The position numbers were made by a program, and so were the translations under genes. A stretch of 64,000 bases of DNA from NCBI GenBank assembly GCA_964017065.1, contig OZ024784.1:11761152-11825151 (forward strand). Direction: 5' to 3'. Below the pieces are notes generated by a model. It was not told where the DNA came from and did not search any database. It saw only the letters and a list, made by a program, of their open reading frames with translations. This DNA comes from Haliclona indistincta (lineage: Eukaryota > Porifera > Demospongiae > Haplosclerida > Chalinidae). Of the stretch, positions 49,468-62,731 are shown in pieces (the stretch's first letter is position 1; each line of letters starts with the position of its first letter).

Positions 49468-52400
49468 TCAAGCTGTAGTGTGTTCCCATATTCTGATACA
49501 GCAGTCATGACCACAGGTAGCAAATGTAGTATCAGTGATCCATGTCACACCACTCACAATAGACTGTGGATGGGCTCCTACACAGATCAAGTGGATTAGA
49601 CATAATTGTGACCCACACTGTCAAACTTACCTTTGATAACAGAGCTCGTTTTAGTGGTAGTGTTGTAGATGCCCACATTAGTGTCAATACTTCCAGAAAC
49701 CAGCAGTTGAGAGTTAGGAGACCAGGCTAAGCTCATGACACGAGCAGTGTGACACATATAGCTCAAAATTTTCTGTACATAATAGATACAATGTACTTAA
49801 ATTATTTTAACTACAAAATAGCCATAACATAGGACGTTTGTGATTTGGTCGAAATGAATGTTTCATGCACAAGTCTTCTACGTTTACGGAAACCATGTAG
49901 CACTGCATAACTGCAGCTCACCTTATAAGCTGAAGTCTCAAACACATAAGTTGTCTTCTCATAACCAGAGAATGCAAGATTTTCTCCATTAGGAGAGTAG
50001 CTAACAGTGGTCACCTCTCCTGATACATCCAACTGGTGTTGTTGAGTGATATTGTCGCCATCAGTACTATATATGTGCACACTGGAATCCTGGGAATGAA
50101 AAGATTATAAGTGTACTCAAGGCTCTCCAGAGCATACCTTGCCACCAACAGCTACTTGTCCATTGGTAGGATGAAAAGAAGCAGAAAGTGCCTCATAGTC
50201 AATGGGTAGGCTTGATAGGCGCTTGCTATCCTTCACCAGAAATAATTCCGTCTTTGTGGCAACAAGTGAGAGACCATCATTGTTGACAGCAACAGCAGTG
50301 GGATCACGATCAGATAGAGTGAATGACTCTGAACTGAAAAAGCCATAATAATATAAAAATAATGATTCATGTATTGCTTAGCAGTACCTGTACTCGTTAG
50401 TGGATGTAGAAGCTGTCTTGAGATTCTTGTCCAGTCCAAGGCTGAATAATCGGTCAGCACTGGTTGCCATACTGCACACTAAGTTAGTGTGTCCTGGTCC
50501 ATTCATCAGGTCCATGCCACTACCCTTAGCATTCCAGTGACGTTAGCTTAAGTTAAGAACAACAACTAGCACAGTAAAAAGTCTCCTAGCTGTATGCGGT
50601 CATATACCTTAGCTATATACAGGGTTTTGCAGGTCACTTGTTGCAGCGCAAACAACAAATCAATGAGGCCACGCCCACTTATCCAGCACCACACAGAAAG
50701 TTGGCGAAAAGAAATGCTTGTAGTATCGTGCAAAGGTATAGCGCCTTGCCGTTATTTCTCAATCACCAAGTATAGTCTATGCTTTGACTGCAGTGGTCAA
50801 AGTTCACCCAGCAAAGCAGCGTACACGATATTACACGTGTTTCTTTTCGCCAACTTTCTGTGGTGCTGAATAAGTGGGCGTGGCCTCGTTGATTTATTGT
50901 TTTCGCTGCGACAAGTGACCTGCAAAACCCTGTACCCTCCCTCTCCTAGCTACATGCAGTCATAAATATCTGAATGACTACCATGAGCAGGATATTGAGA
51001 TAAGAGAGATGAGAGTGAAATAAATAATCTTATTGACCTAGGCTTATTGGGGCGAGCCTGAGCAAGCCCCACCTAGCACATAGTACACTGACTATTTTCT
51101 GTTGTACGTACGATCAACCAGGTGAATGTCCGAGCCTGAGCAAGTTTCACAAGTGGCTGAACTTATATCAGAATCTAGCTTTGATTTTGTATTGCTCAAG
51201 TTGTGATGGAAATGCCTCAGGAGAGCCGAAACTCGGACAGAACACGAACGGCGCAACTACCAAAATGATGAAAATGACAAGCAGAGGAAATGCCAGAGCA
51301 AAGAGACAAGTGACTGGCAAGACAACGAGGACTGTATCGTGACCATACAGATAAAGAAACGGCAGAACTCCATAGTCTGTCTTACTCTGGGAGAGACCAG
51401 AGACAGCTGGCTAAACAAGATTAGGCACGTAGAGATATCACAGACTGCAGGGTAAGGCGAAGAGAACTCCATCAAATACAGAGAGAAACAGCAGTAGAAT
51501 ACCAAGAAGTATAAGACTTCACAAGATATTTGGTCTCAATGGGCAAGGATGTATGACACACCTTTAACCGGGCAACCATGTTCAAAGCCAGATTGCTGGA
51601 TTTAATGTCATTAGAATTTCACTTCTGCACTACATGTCATGAAAAATTTCCAGATATTGTCTTTACAGTCATTGCAATCGACAAGGAGGTGCTTTCAAGA
51701 ACATACGATGCAATCAGTGCATGACACCTTCTCAAAAGCACCTTACACCCTTACTGATGCTAATCGCTTGGGCTCGCCCACACAATGCATGCATTTCACT
51801 AGTTTATTTATTATTCCACTCTTCCTTACTCTTATCTTTGTTGCATTTCCACCCATAAATATCTACAGTGATGTGAATGACTACAGTGAACAGGATATTG
51901 ACTCTTCCTTCTACACTGCCAGCATAGACTGTGGTGGAATCTTTAGAGACTGCAATGGACTGGAGATTCTGGTTTTGACCCTGTAGTAATGAGGATAGCA
52001 ATGGTCACTGTATTAATCACGTTATGTCCCATACCCTCAATACTCTCAGTGGCTTGCTAGGATTATCCTTATCAAGATAATTAATGTATCCTGACAAAGA
52101 CACCGAGAGCAGCCATTCCCCTTGCCACAAGCAGCCCAGCTGTTGATCATTAACCGTACTGCCCATTTTAAATTCACTAAAATAGACCAAATCACACATA
52201 CAGTATAGACCAGAAACAAGACAATGCTCACCTGATCATCTGGGTAGTCTCTGCATCCCACAGCTTGCATGTCTTATCACCAGAAGCAGTTAGAATACGG
52301 TGGCTGTCTGGACTCCAGCTTACCTATTAGAGAAGAGAAAGCCATGAACAACACAATTCTCATAAACTGACAGCATATATTCCTCCACTGTGAGCCTTGT

Positions 52401-54366
52401 CTCCTCCTAGCATGGCTTTTTTCTCTGATGTCTTTCCATCATAGAGCACTGCCAATCCATCAGATCCACCACTACAAAACACCTCTCCATTTGGAGCATA
52501 GCGAATAGTGTTCACAAATCGACTGTGGTCCTGGTCAAAGGAAAGGCATGGCGAAACTCACTACAATGACAATCTGTTTACTCACATGAATGCTACGCTT
52601 AAATTTGAAAGGAGGACCTTCATAGAAACACACTGTAAAGTCTTCAGAAGCTGTGGCAATGCGGAAAGGTCGTGTTGGTTTGTAAGTTATTGAGTTGGCA
52701 GCTTTGCTATGGCCATTGAGTTCTCCAACATTAGTTCCAGTGTCCCACATTATCACAGATGCAAACCTGCACCAGTGATTCAGTGAAACTTATTACAACA
52801 GAAATACAAGTCCTATCAGATATAACGTCAGGCTAGCTAACATTATGTTACACTATAACTATGTTTGAGCAAGAAAACACCTTTGTATAACTATGTGCAT
52901 TATACATAACTCACTTCTCCCTTCCTTCTCCACACACAGCAATACGCTTGCTGTCAGGCGACCAGCACAAGTCCTTGACTTGGCCAGAAAATGGCTGGTA
53001 TTCATACTTAAGAAGATGCTCCTTTTGAGTGGTATCCCAAATGCGAATCTTACCAGAAACATCTTTGATTAAGAGATAAAAACGTCACATTAATAATAAG
53101 GTGAGCAGTAGGTGAGTATGAGTTAAAACTCTAGGCTGTGAGAAGCTATCCATAGTTATGACAACCTTTAGACCACAGCTAAGCGATGTTGACCAATCAG
53201 GTTACGTTAGCTACGGGTCTCTAAAGCTCATAATGGAATCCCACCACACGGCACAGATTACGGTTCTATGTGCAGAGTTCTACTGAATAATTTTACAGCG
53301 CTCGCGTGTCCTTGCTCGTCGTTTCTGTTTGCTGTTGCTATGGTCTATATCAGTTGGACAGCGCAGGATCTACACAATGTAGAAGCCCTCACTACGCTCG
53401 GACGCTATATAGCAACTGCTCTCGGGCTTCAGATCCTCAGATGCACTGTCTAACTATTACGTAGCAGTAGAATCATATCCTCCTTTTTATTGTGATAGCA
53501 GCTAGCATGTATGCAAACACATGCTTAACATCATGTACACATTGAAACAATAACAGTTGTTTGTGGTTCATTCACTAGTTGACTCAATCATTAGTACAAA
53601 CACTAGTCACTGAGTACCTGCTGATGCTATGTAGAAACCACTTGGAGCATACTGTGCTACAGTAGCATCAACTGAATGCTGTGTATAGGTTTCAGCAATA
53701 GAGGAATTCTGGAGAGAACAATGAGAGAAACAACATGACACAGCAATGACTGAGATTTTGACAATGACCATGTATGGTCAGGTGCTACTAAGAATAGAAA
53801 AATAATTATAAATGACCAAATATGGTAAAGTTTTGTGTTATAGACAATAATTATTTATTTATGAATCAATTAACATACAAAATTGTACATGTAATATCCA
53901 AGCAGGCATCCAACTTTCTATAATGAACAGCTAGTAGCCATAAAGGTGATGTTACTAGCTAGCTACGAGTATAGGTTAGCTCATACACTTTTATACACGT
54001 ACCACAAATTCAATTTCCAATTAATGAGCATCACAACAAAGATCCCTCGCAGAGATCATATCATTTTTTTAATTATAATGCTACAATGTACATGCATCTT
54101 TTATTACTTATGCCTGTCACACTTACTGCTATGTCCCTGATAACAACAGTATGTCCGTTAGTGTAGACCATATTCTTTCCTTTGGGGTCACCGTTCAGCA
54201 CGATTCCTCTGCCTCGTTCAGGACGAGGAACGCAGGCAAAAACACTTTCTGTAGCACACATTATATATATAACCCAAAGAACGACAAAAGATGGATAATA
54301 CATGTATTATAATACACAAAAAACAAGCACAAACACACACACAAACTTACTCTGCTGATAAGACAT
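49468..54366 (-). CDS. WDR1: Actin-interacting protein 1 (WDR1)
   Basis: Model: complement(join(49468..49577, 49631..49772, 49922..50089, 50138..50333, 50388..50519, 51892..51980, 52035..52176, 52232..52323, 52372..52530, 52586..52766, 52915..53062, 53618..53708, 54127..54248, 54351..54366)), 595 aa (human 606). WDR1 is a double seven-blade WD40 propeller that with cofilin disassembles actin filaments. Matches run in order: [62 protein letters not shown] [44 protein letters not shown] and the last blade [20 protein letters not shown]. The join 51892/50519 spans an intron with a MITE and a decayed transposon. The stop is 155 bp from the convergent kinesin stop. Confidence 0.93.
50620..50932. 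mobile_element. Long-TIR Tc1/mariner-like MITE
   Basis: The element starts CAGGGTTTTGCAGGTCACTT and ends with its complement, flanked by TA (50618-50619 and 50933-50934). The inverted arms are about 100 bp with few differences (both include GAGGCCACGCCCACTTAT and AAAGTTGGCGAAAAGAAA on the matching strand). It is 313 bp with no ORF. It lies in the large WDR1 intron 50520-51891. Confidence 0.8.
51036..51770 (+). pseudogene. Decayed transposon-like ORF, possibly Helitron-type
   Basis: On the plus strand, antisense inside a WDR1 intron, are broken frames with an Arg/Glu-rich stretch ([20 protein letters not shown], 51220-51280) and a Cys motif ([20 protein letters not shown], about 51615-51680) followed, after a frame change, by RCNQCMTPS. 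The combination recalls the N-terminal region of animal Helitron-type replicase/helicase proteins, but stops and shifts make this tentative. At 51038-51077 a hairpin (CTAGG, GGGGC with complements) might be an element end. Confidence 0.3.
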
Positions 54367-54992
54367 TGTGAAAAGTATTATATAGGATAGCCCAATACAA
54401 CTTTCACTGGCAGACAATACGAGAATTTTGAGATCTCCGGTCTCAATAAACAAGGGTTCTCGTCCTGATCGAGAATTTTATAGCCTCGCCTCGTACTCGA
54501 ATAACACGCTCGCGCGCTCGCGCGAAAATTAGTGAATAAACATTATAAAGCCTGTTCGTTGTCGTTTTTAGTTTGTTGCACGGTTGCACCATACCATCTA
54601 AGATCTGTAACAGATAAATAATCGGATTCCTGATCATCTTCTGATTGTAGATCCTCCTCGTACTGGCATTGTTTGTCTTCATTGTGTGTTCTCTCTTAAA
54701 TCTCTTCCACAAGAAAACATTCATTTACCACTTCATCTCGTAATCGATAGCAATAACGCTGGGAGATGTAAATAATAATTTATAAAGGCAAAATAGACAA
54801 AGCATTAGTAAATCTTTAACTCCATGAAAGATTCTCCAAGTTGTGTATTTGGTAGTGAAAGTTTCAATAACTCGATCCAACTACATGTACAATTAGTGTA
54901 ACCCATGTCAGTGGTATTAGTACAGATGTGGCTACTGACTAATTTTTAGTGTCATATTATATCTGATTGACAGAAAAATACCAAGATATAAG
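54367..54992. other. Intergenic region, no gene supported
   Basis: This 626-bp region lies between the WDR1 start and the stop of the small membrane protein gene. It contains CpG-rich stretches (CGCTCGCGCGCTCGCGCG near 54508-54525) and an open minus-strand frame 54443-54724 without family resemblance. It probably includes the WDR1 promoter. Confidence 0.45.
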
Positions 54993-55375
54993 TTATGTCT
55001 TCTTGTCTGCATCGGCTGCTGTCACTTGAAGTGCAAAACCTGCTGCTTCTTTTGCTAGACCAATCCAAAAGAACCTTAGCCGGTAGAAAGGAATTCCAAT
55101 AACAAATTCAGCCCAACCTTTGCTCCATTTCTTACTACAACACTGTGGCTTTGCCAGGTAAATATCTTTCTAGCTGACTTTAGTGAATCAAAGTGTACAT
55201 CAGCTAGCCATCCAAGGATAAGGTAGGCTATATTCTGGCTGATTAGACAGGAAAGAGTACCACTGACTCTAATTGTGTGATACATAAGTCCCATAACACT
55301 CATCTGCAACAGAAAGCAACAAACAGCGATCACAGCAGCCCTGTGACACTTCATGACATCAAGAAAAGCAGGCAA
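54993..55375 (-). CDS. Small predicted two-helix membrane protein
   Basis: Model: complement(join(54993..55134, 55179..55375)), 112 aa. A 44-nt intron joins LADVHFDSL to NKKWSKGWAEFVIGIPFYRL in frame. Two hydrophobic segments (AAVIAVCCFLLQMSVMGLMY and LSCLISQNIAYLILGWLADV) suggest membrane helices; the tail is soluble (LQVTAADADKKT). The frame preference across the splice supports a real gene. I do not recognise the family. The sequence before GATGAGTGTT at about 55311 looks like an acceptor (TTGCAG), so the true N-terminus could be further upstream. It lies between Trabid and WDR1 on the same strand. Confidence 0.45.
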
Positions 55376-55551
55376 ACAAGAACTGTACAGCAGCTAGATT
55401 ACATTGATCACTGAAAAACAAGTATTGAAAATTAGTTAACAGCATGACTACTACAAATAGTGACACATGATATGAACTGAAAATTTTGATAACAGAATCT
55501 AGAACTACCTGTGTAAAGGGGAGTGGTAGTAGTGATCATACATAGAGAGAG

Positions 55552-58500
55552 CTAATTATCAAAGTCATAACTACAAGCAGCTGATGCTGCAGCACCACTG
55601 CGCTGGTCGATGCTATGTTTGTCCATTTTTCGAAACTTGTTCAACCACTCATCAGTTAGTTGATCCAATAATGTGTGCTGGTGAGTGGTGCTCTGTTTGG
55701 CTGTTAATATTCCACCATGAGTAACATGGCAATCACAGTATTCACTCAGTATTCTCTCCTCATAGCCAAGCTGCAATAAAAAAGGAAACAATTTTGTAGT
55801 TGTCAGCAAGAGGTCAAGCAACAAATATTGTACAGCTCCAAATTTTCATTGTATAAGAATTTTAATGATCATGAAATTGAACATGTAGCAACATGAAGCA
55901 CCATGGTGCAGATGCCTCGGTGGAATTGCATGCATACTGCACACTGGACATGCTTTGACCGTCAACACACATGCAGCAACTACATACAGCTACTCCATCA
56001 GCAGATGATGATTGTAACAGATTTATAAAGCCACAGTACAATGGTCATACAAGCTGGCAAAAATAACAGAGGCCAATAGTATGCTACCACAGTGTAATAG
56101 TTAGCTGGGCGTGCACAAAGCAGCCATGCTTGTAGCAGCTAGCTTTTTCGGTTTTGCTGATTTTTGTTCGGACCCGCCACGCTATCCTGTAGTCCAGATC
56201 AAACCTACAATCTGCTAGCCAGTTAACCATGGACACATTCGACTTCGGAGAAGTCCAGATCGCCAGCAACAGTAAACAAAGTAAGGAAATCATGCCATAA
56301 CTCACGAACAAAGCTTTAATTCAAAAATCTAAGACCATCAAGTTCGAGCTATTAACGTGTTATGTCTATATTGTACTTACCACCAGCTGATTCTTCGCCG
56401 TCTTTCAGAACTAGAGCGGACAGACACACAGACAGACACGCACGATTACTGTATGCCTCGTGGCTCCACCCACCGAGACATAATGAACAGCACTATTGAT
56501 ACTACCAACATGCTGTTACCACCAAGATAGCTCGTATGTTTCTCTCACACACTATGACAACTTGCACTGAGCAGTACAGTACAATATTTAGACTAAGAAA
56601 TTTAGAGCTGACGGTACTGTGCTTTTGCAAAAATTTGAGCAGTAAACAGACTAAAGGGTAAGGGATCTCTCAGACTAAAGGGTAAGGGATCTCTCAGACT
56701 AAAGGGTAAGGGATCTCTCAGACTAAAGGGTAAGGGATCTCTCAGACTAAAGGGTAAGGGATCTCTCAGACTAAAGGGTAAGGGATCTCTCAGACTAAAG
56801 GGTAAGGGATCTCTCAGACTAAAGGGTAAGGGATCTCTCAGCTCAATAGATTTTTGTGTTACATTATCATCGCTAACTTATGTAAAAATGCATTTTGTGC
56901 ATTCTTAAAGCCAGGATGAACGACAAAATATTTAACGCCAAAAATTTCCTAATGATATCAAGCTAGGTCATTGCAAGTAGTGTAAAGGCATAGCCAGGTT
57001 TTAGTTTTTAACTAAAACACCCAACCAGGTATACCAGACATGCAACGTTATTGTCAGTGGTGTTATTTGGACTACCCCATGTACTAGAGAGCTACTTGTG
57101 GTGATTTTGGCTAGCTAATACATAACGACAAACTCAAGTCTTAACTATACTAGGTTAAATAATTATACTCAATACAGTATCTCCTTACCTGTAGTTCGGA
57201 TAAAAAATGAAGAGGAAGAAGCTTTAAATCACTATCCACTAGAGGAAGGTATGTAAGATGGTGCTCTTCATTTGACCATGAGTCAGTAGAGGAGTCCTCA
57301 CAGGCAATACTGACTAAAGCAGAGAAGTGACCTCTTGTATAAGCCAGAGCAATAGGTGACTTCCAGCAAAAGCTACACTCCCATAATAGAGGCAAGTATA
57401 CACCTAGTGCACATATCATAGCTAAACAGGAAATATGATAAACAATATTCACCTTCAAAGTTTACCAGGCCAAGATTTTCTCCTCGAAAGTTTTTGACCA
57501 TTTTAACTCCGTAGACTATCACAGGACGACGAAGAATGTGTGCCAATGCAAATATGTGAGCTTGTTCTAAAGACTTTCCCTTCTGGTCTGCAAGAGCCAG
57601 AATAGCTGCCCAGTCTGTCTTTAGCTGCTCCTCATCTAGACTAAAGCCTTGTGAATGAGCTTGAGTCAGCTCTGCCTCTTTCCATCGACTATAAAACCTA
57701 GGCAAAACAATAACATTTCTCAAGGAAATGGCAATGACAACAAGACCTTGATTATTATCACTGCTTATTAATTTAGGCAGATGTCAACTCAAAGTATTAC
57801 AGGATGCACTATACCTTGAGGAGCCATCTATCAAGCTGTCAGCAAGTGATCGTCTGAGAGTGGCATCTCGGTCTACTACTCCCCATGATGCTTGTAGTGT
57901 AGAGTCTAGCAGACAGTCCCCAGCTGTTCTGTTCCATAGTGGAAACAACCGACTATGTAGCTTATCAGTTAGTTCACTGTTCCAGTTAATAATTGGAGCT
58001 CCTTCCTCTAACTCTGCTCAGAAAGAAAATCACATTGTATCCATCATACGTTGCCATTCAAACCTTTCTGCACATCTCTGTCCACTATGTCATCTAAAAT
58101 GCTGGTTTGTACAGCCACACAAAACTGTCTGATTTCTGTCAAGAAGAATTAGTAATCAATGCTAATTTATAGTAAGAATCTATGGTATTTCCTACAGACC
58201 CAGCTCATGAGCACATGACTCATGTACTCCACAACTGTACTGCTCACCTGCTGGAAGAATGAAGGTAGTAAGTTGAGTAAAGAAGTAACAAGGCCAGTCT
58301 CCCTTGTGCTGTTTGAGACAGAGAGCAGCTGCTTCTCTAAGACTGGTGGCTAGATGAGGGTTGGACTGAGAGGGGAGCCGCTTACGAGCCTCAGCAGGAG
58401 CAGGAGTGAGAAGAAGACTAAGCACATCTGACTGCTGAAACCTAAAAATGCGTAAGTATTACATAATAAAGAGAACCTGTAGACATACTTTAGTAAACAA

Positions 58501-59718
58501 AGCCTACTCAATGTGCTGCTATGAGTAGTATGCACTATGGCATGAGTCCATAATCAACTGCGCGGTTGATTATGGACTCCTGACTATGGTGATATGCATA
58601 CTATTGAAGGATGGCTGATTGAACTTTCAAACTACTCTATCCAAACAGACATTAGTCTGGCAAACTAGACTAAACAGACACATAACGTCATACCTGATAG
58701 CAAGATGAACCAATGTAGAGCTGACAGTAAACTTAGCCCTATCGTTGAGTACCAGCACCTCATTGCTGGTTAGCTGTCGGCCCTTGTCACCACCATGTTC
58801 TAAAAAGGCTTTAACAAAAGGCAAGTCTCCATTGACTACACCTTGACATGCGTTCAAGAACAGCCAATCTGAGGATGTCAAACGGTTTCTAATCTGTCGA
58901 ACCTTATCATTGGCAGATTTGGAGAGAGGAGGAAGGGAAGATAGTGGTGGTGATGGTGATGAGGATGCCAGCTCGAACGGAAAGTTTTTTGCATTTGAAA
59001 CTTGTTTTATAGGTGAAGACACTAGTCTGAGGTGGAGCAGAGAATCATCAATGGCACCTGATGAGTGCTGCAGTTGGTCTGAAAGAGGAGGACTGGGAGT
59101 TCTTGTTTTAGCTGTGTGGCACATGACACACTTATTGGACCGAGGCCAGTTTTCATAAGTACAACAAGAACAGCGCCATTTCTTGCTATTCCTGTTATCA
59201 TTGTGATGAGGACTGCTCTTTGATCCTTGACGGTGTCCTTTCCTTTTTGAGACACCGGTGGAGGAGAGAGAAGCTTCAAGAAAACCTGAACTGCCACTAG
59301 CATAGTCTAAGATAGACTCAAACCTTGAGACCCTTCTTGATGAGGATTCTTTGGCTAATAATGGTTTATGAAGGCATTGCTCATTGCTTCGTGTTGAGCT
59401 ACACATAGTGCAAGTGGTGGCATTGGGCCAGTTGTTGTATGTACAGACACTACATGTCCACTTGCTAGCATTGCTGCTAGTGTTGGGACTACTGGGTCCA
59501 GGCCTTCTCTCTGCTGACGATGCCTCGGTCGCATGATTACCACTACACTTGTTACGACTCAATGTAGTCTGTGTTTGCAGCTTTAACTTGGCTATCGTAG
59601 ACTTAGGGATGACATCAGAAGGTCTTGGGTTGCCACATAGTGTACATTTGGGACACGAACTCCAGTTGAGATAAGTGCAAGCCGGGCAGTCCCAGTTGAC
59701 TGCGCCAGTAAGTGCCAT
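55552..59718 (-). CDS. ZRANB1: Trabid OTU-family deubiquitinase (ZRANB1)
   Basis: Model: complement(join(55552..55770, 57189..57403, 57453..57697, 57815..58013, 58064..58135, 58248..58441, 58694..59718)), 722 aa (human 708). Three NZF zinc fingers lie at about 9-30, 87-106 and 181-200 (WDCPACTYLNW, WTCSVCTYNNW, WRCSCCTYENW, each with a CxxC partner). Then follow an ankyrin-type region and an OTU catalytic domain: Cys about 464 in AGDCLLDSTLQASWG, His about 604 in TRGHFSALV, and the signature AHILRRPVIVYGVK. Trabid cleaves K29/K33-linked ubiquitin chains and takes part in Wnt and innate signalling in animals. All catalytic residues look intact. The 1.4-kb last intron carries a 24-bp minisatellite. 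Confidence 0.93.
56647..56838. repeat. Perfect 24-bp minisatellite, eight copies
   Basis: The unit CAGACTAAAGGGTAAGGGAT plus CTCT is repeated eight times with no visible differences, 192 bp in all, in the last intron of Trabid. Perfect identity suggests recent expansion or active homogenisation. Confidence 0.95.
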
Positions 59719-59909
59719 TGATTTCCTTCAGAAAAATAAAAAGGATAGGAAGAGGCTATAGGAGAGCACTCGCACTTACCAAGCGTGTCTCAGTCGAATC
59801 CTCACTCCTCAACACAAAGCATATGCATTCTCGATCTCTCAGTCACAATAGGCGTGTTAACCACTGAAAGGTGTGGTCTCTGAATGAGGGGAGGGGCTGT
59901 GTACACAAT

Positions 59910-62731
59910 ATGGCTGCATCAGTCGGAGCTGTCGAGGACACCATTCGGGAGTACCTCCTCTATCGCGGATTTGTAATGACCTTGAAAGCGTTCGATCAGG
60001 AGAGAAAGGAAGACAAAGATAAAGGACTCAGGGTGAGTGGGTTTGTTAGACTCGATTTCTTGAACTGATAGACTTTTTTACTTTTTTAGGTTCAGAGGGT
60101 GATAGATTTCATTGTGTCGTGCATCGTCAAGTCAGACTTTGTAGCTTTGCAAAGTTTCTGGAGTCACATGTCCAAGCGATTTTTTTCTCGACTCACTAAT
60201 GATCTCATGGGCACTGCCTATCGACTGGAAACCGGTGTACTGCGCTTGTTTTTAGTTAATGCTCACCGCAACTCCAAACATGAAGAGATTAAGATGTTCT
60301 TTGATCGCATGGCTCCTATTATTCAAGAGAAACGCGACTGGAAGGATTGGTTTGGTATGTTATATGCACTTTCACTATGACGTACACTCTACTCCTTTAC
60401 AGCTCTTCCCTTTACCAAAAATGCTGAACAGCATCCAACATTCAAACTGTATTATACCAGGGACTGGTATGACTCCTTCCTGATATCACTACACAACTTC
60501 TTCAGCACCATGTTCTCTGCATTGCGTATCCTGTTATAAACCCTATATAATTTGTGTATTGGTTCTTTAGTTCAGGTTGAATAATAGTGGTCTTTAACTC
60601 TGTATTCTAGCTCTGCCTACTCTTCTTCAATTTGAGCAGGAACATGAGAAGATACAAAAGTTTTCCACAGAAAATGCTTTGTTGCACTCTCAGCTAGCAA
60701 ACACTAAGGATTCTCTGTCCGAGGCTGAGCATAGAGTACAGAAGATGGAAGCAAGACTAGCTCAGCAGGTAGCTACCCAAGCAACTGCAACAAGGTACAT
60801 GCTCACATCATGTGTTGCATGACCTCCATTCCTATTAGGTCAATGAGTGTGGGTAAATCTAGCAAGCCATCCACTCCTGTTAGAAAATCTGTCACTACTG
60901 CTCCTTCTAGCTCAAGGACAATGGGACTGACTAAGATTAAGAAAATGTTACCTGTCACACCTAATAGTCCTCCGGAAGTGTTAGATGTCCCGGTAAACAC
61001 AGTTGCTATAATGATCATATCACATAGTGATCTTCGTTCAGGAACAGACCCATAAAGAAGCTGAGACAGAGGAAATGGTTGAAAGCTTTGAGAGTGAGGA
61101 TGTTACACCTCATGCTACTCCTACCAAGCATCTCACAGGGTTAGATCAGTCCTCCTTTGATCACGGTACGTGTGTGTGTGTGTGTGTGTGTGTGATGATT
61201 GTTTCCTCGTGTGTTCAGACCCTGGTGAGCACATACCATTCATGGTTGTGGAAGAGGTGAGATAATAAAGTTTATTACTGATCAACAAAACGCTACCTCT
61301 GATTACACAGCAAGTTTACAGTGACCACAATGCTCCAATCACTCACTGCCAGTTCTCTCCCAATGGTATAAGGGCAGCCAGTGTAGACACAAGAGGCTCA
61401 CTTAGGCTAGTCAATAACACTGATACTTGAGAATGTACTCACCCTTTACAACCATAGGGTCTGGGAACCTACACCATATTCTATAGTCACCAAAGCAAGA
61501 GCAGACTATATTAACACTGTACTATCCATGGATTGGGTTCATTTGGGAGGATCTGATTCACTTGTAAGAGACAGCATTGTCACTAAACTAAGTTTCAATG
61601 CATAATATACTATAGTTGGTTCTGGGTAACAACAGAGGAGAGATGACTGTGTTTGATATAGCTAACTCTAAACCACTTTGGGAATTTCAGGTTGACAAAG
61701 CCTTTCCAAGGTACATAGTTACTTAACTAACTACACTCACCATTCTATATTTCTCTCTGTCAGGATATTTTCTCTAGCATGCAGCCCTACAAGCCCACTT
61801 CTTGTAGTTGCAGCTGCAGCAGGATCTACCAAGCCAGCTTCTAGTGGCCTTCCTTCTGGCAGGAGCATTCAGGGGCTCACATCTCCTTCACTACCCTCTC
61901 AAGTTAATAAATCAAGTGAAATGACATCAATTCATAAAAGTTCTCTGACCTTTGATCCTATTCCTGGTCAGTTGTATTTGTGGGATCTTAACCAACAAAA
62001 ACTTAAGGTATTATTATTGTGTGACTGTCAGCATATTTTATTGTCCTTCAGTCTCAGCTACCCGTCAGCCCAAACCTGGCTATAAACTGTATGGCTTTTA
62101 ATCACAACAGTAACTTATTAGTGACTGGTGGAGTGGATGGAATGATCCGGCTGTATGGTTGGTCACTATTAGTATAGTGTGTTGTAGCAGCAACTCATTA
62201 CTGTTCACTAGATGTGGTTCAGGAAGAGTGTCTATTTGGCTGGACTGCACACAATGGTCAAGTCTACAACCTGCAGTTTAGTTCTGATGAGAACACAGTA
62301 TTCTCTATTGGTGATGATGGGAAGTTCTGTCAATGGAGCACACTTAGAAGCACAGAACAAGTAGCATCGTACCCTATCCACATGGAGGCATGCAACCCAG
62401 CAGCAAACTGGAGTGGTCCTTCTTTCTCGTACCCATCTGTTCCAAGGGGAAACCTTTTTGCGTTCGAGTCAGAGGATAAGTATGTGCTTACATGTTCACT
62501 TCAAGAAGCCATTATCTATCAGGTAAACACAAACTAACCTGTCTGTTGTTAATTATAATTCTTACTCTACAGCTGGGAGAGGGAAAACTCAGTAAGCTGC
62601 TGGGATTGTTTGGTCACAGTGGTCCAGTGACATGTGTGGACTGGGTGCCTGGTAGACGCAGCTATAGTACCTGTGTGACTGGTTCCGTGGATCGAACTAT
62701 CAGGGTGGTGAACTTATTGAAAGGATTGTAG
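59910..62731 (+). CDS. WDR91: WDR91 endosome maturation factor
   Basis: Exons: 59910..60032, 60090..60354, 60403..60525, 60611..60794, 60839..60992, 61042..61165, 61219..61256, 61311..61405, 61458..61563, 61616..61710, 61764..62007, 62052..62157, 62212..62522, 62573..62731; 708 aa (human 747). The N-terminus ([20 protein letters not shown]) and helical domain ([34 protein letters not shown]) match WDR91, followed by a short coiled coil, a Ser/Pro-rich linker and WD40 blades ([53 protein letters not shown]). WDR91 is a Rab7 effector with WDR81 that lowers endosomal PI3P. The join 61405/61458 needs a GC donor (AG|GCTAGT). Intron 6 has a short (GT)n run. The start is 191 bp from the divergent Trabid start. 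Confidence 0.92.

Noticed and set aside
54443..54724. 93-codon minus-strand ORF upstream of WDR1
   Set aside because: No family resemblance, no splice support, low-complexity basic composition near a CpG-rich patch.
56647..56838. CRISPR-like array
   Set aside because: The 24-bp units are contiguous with no unique spacers, and the genome is eukaryotic; it is a minisatellite.
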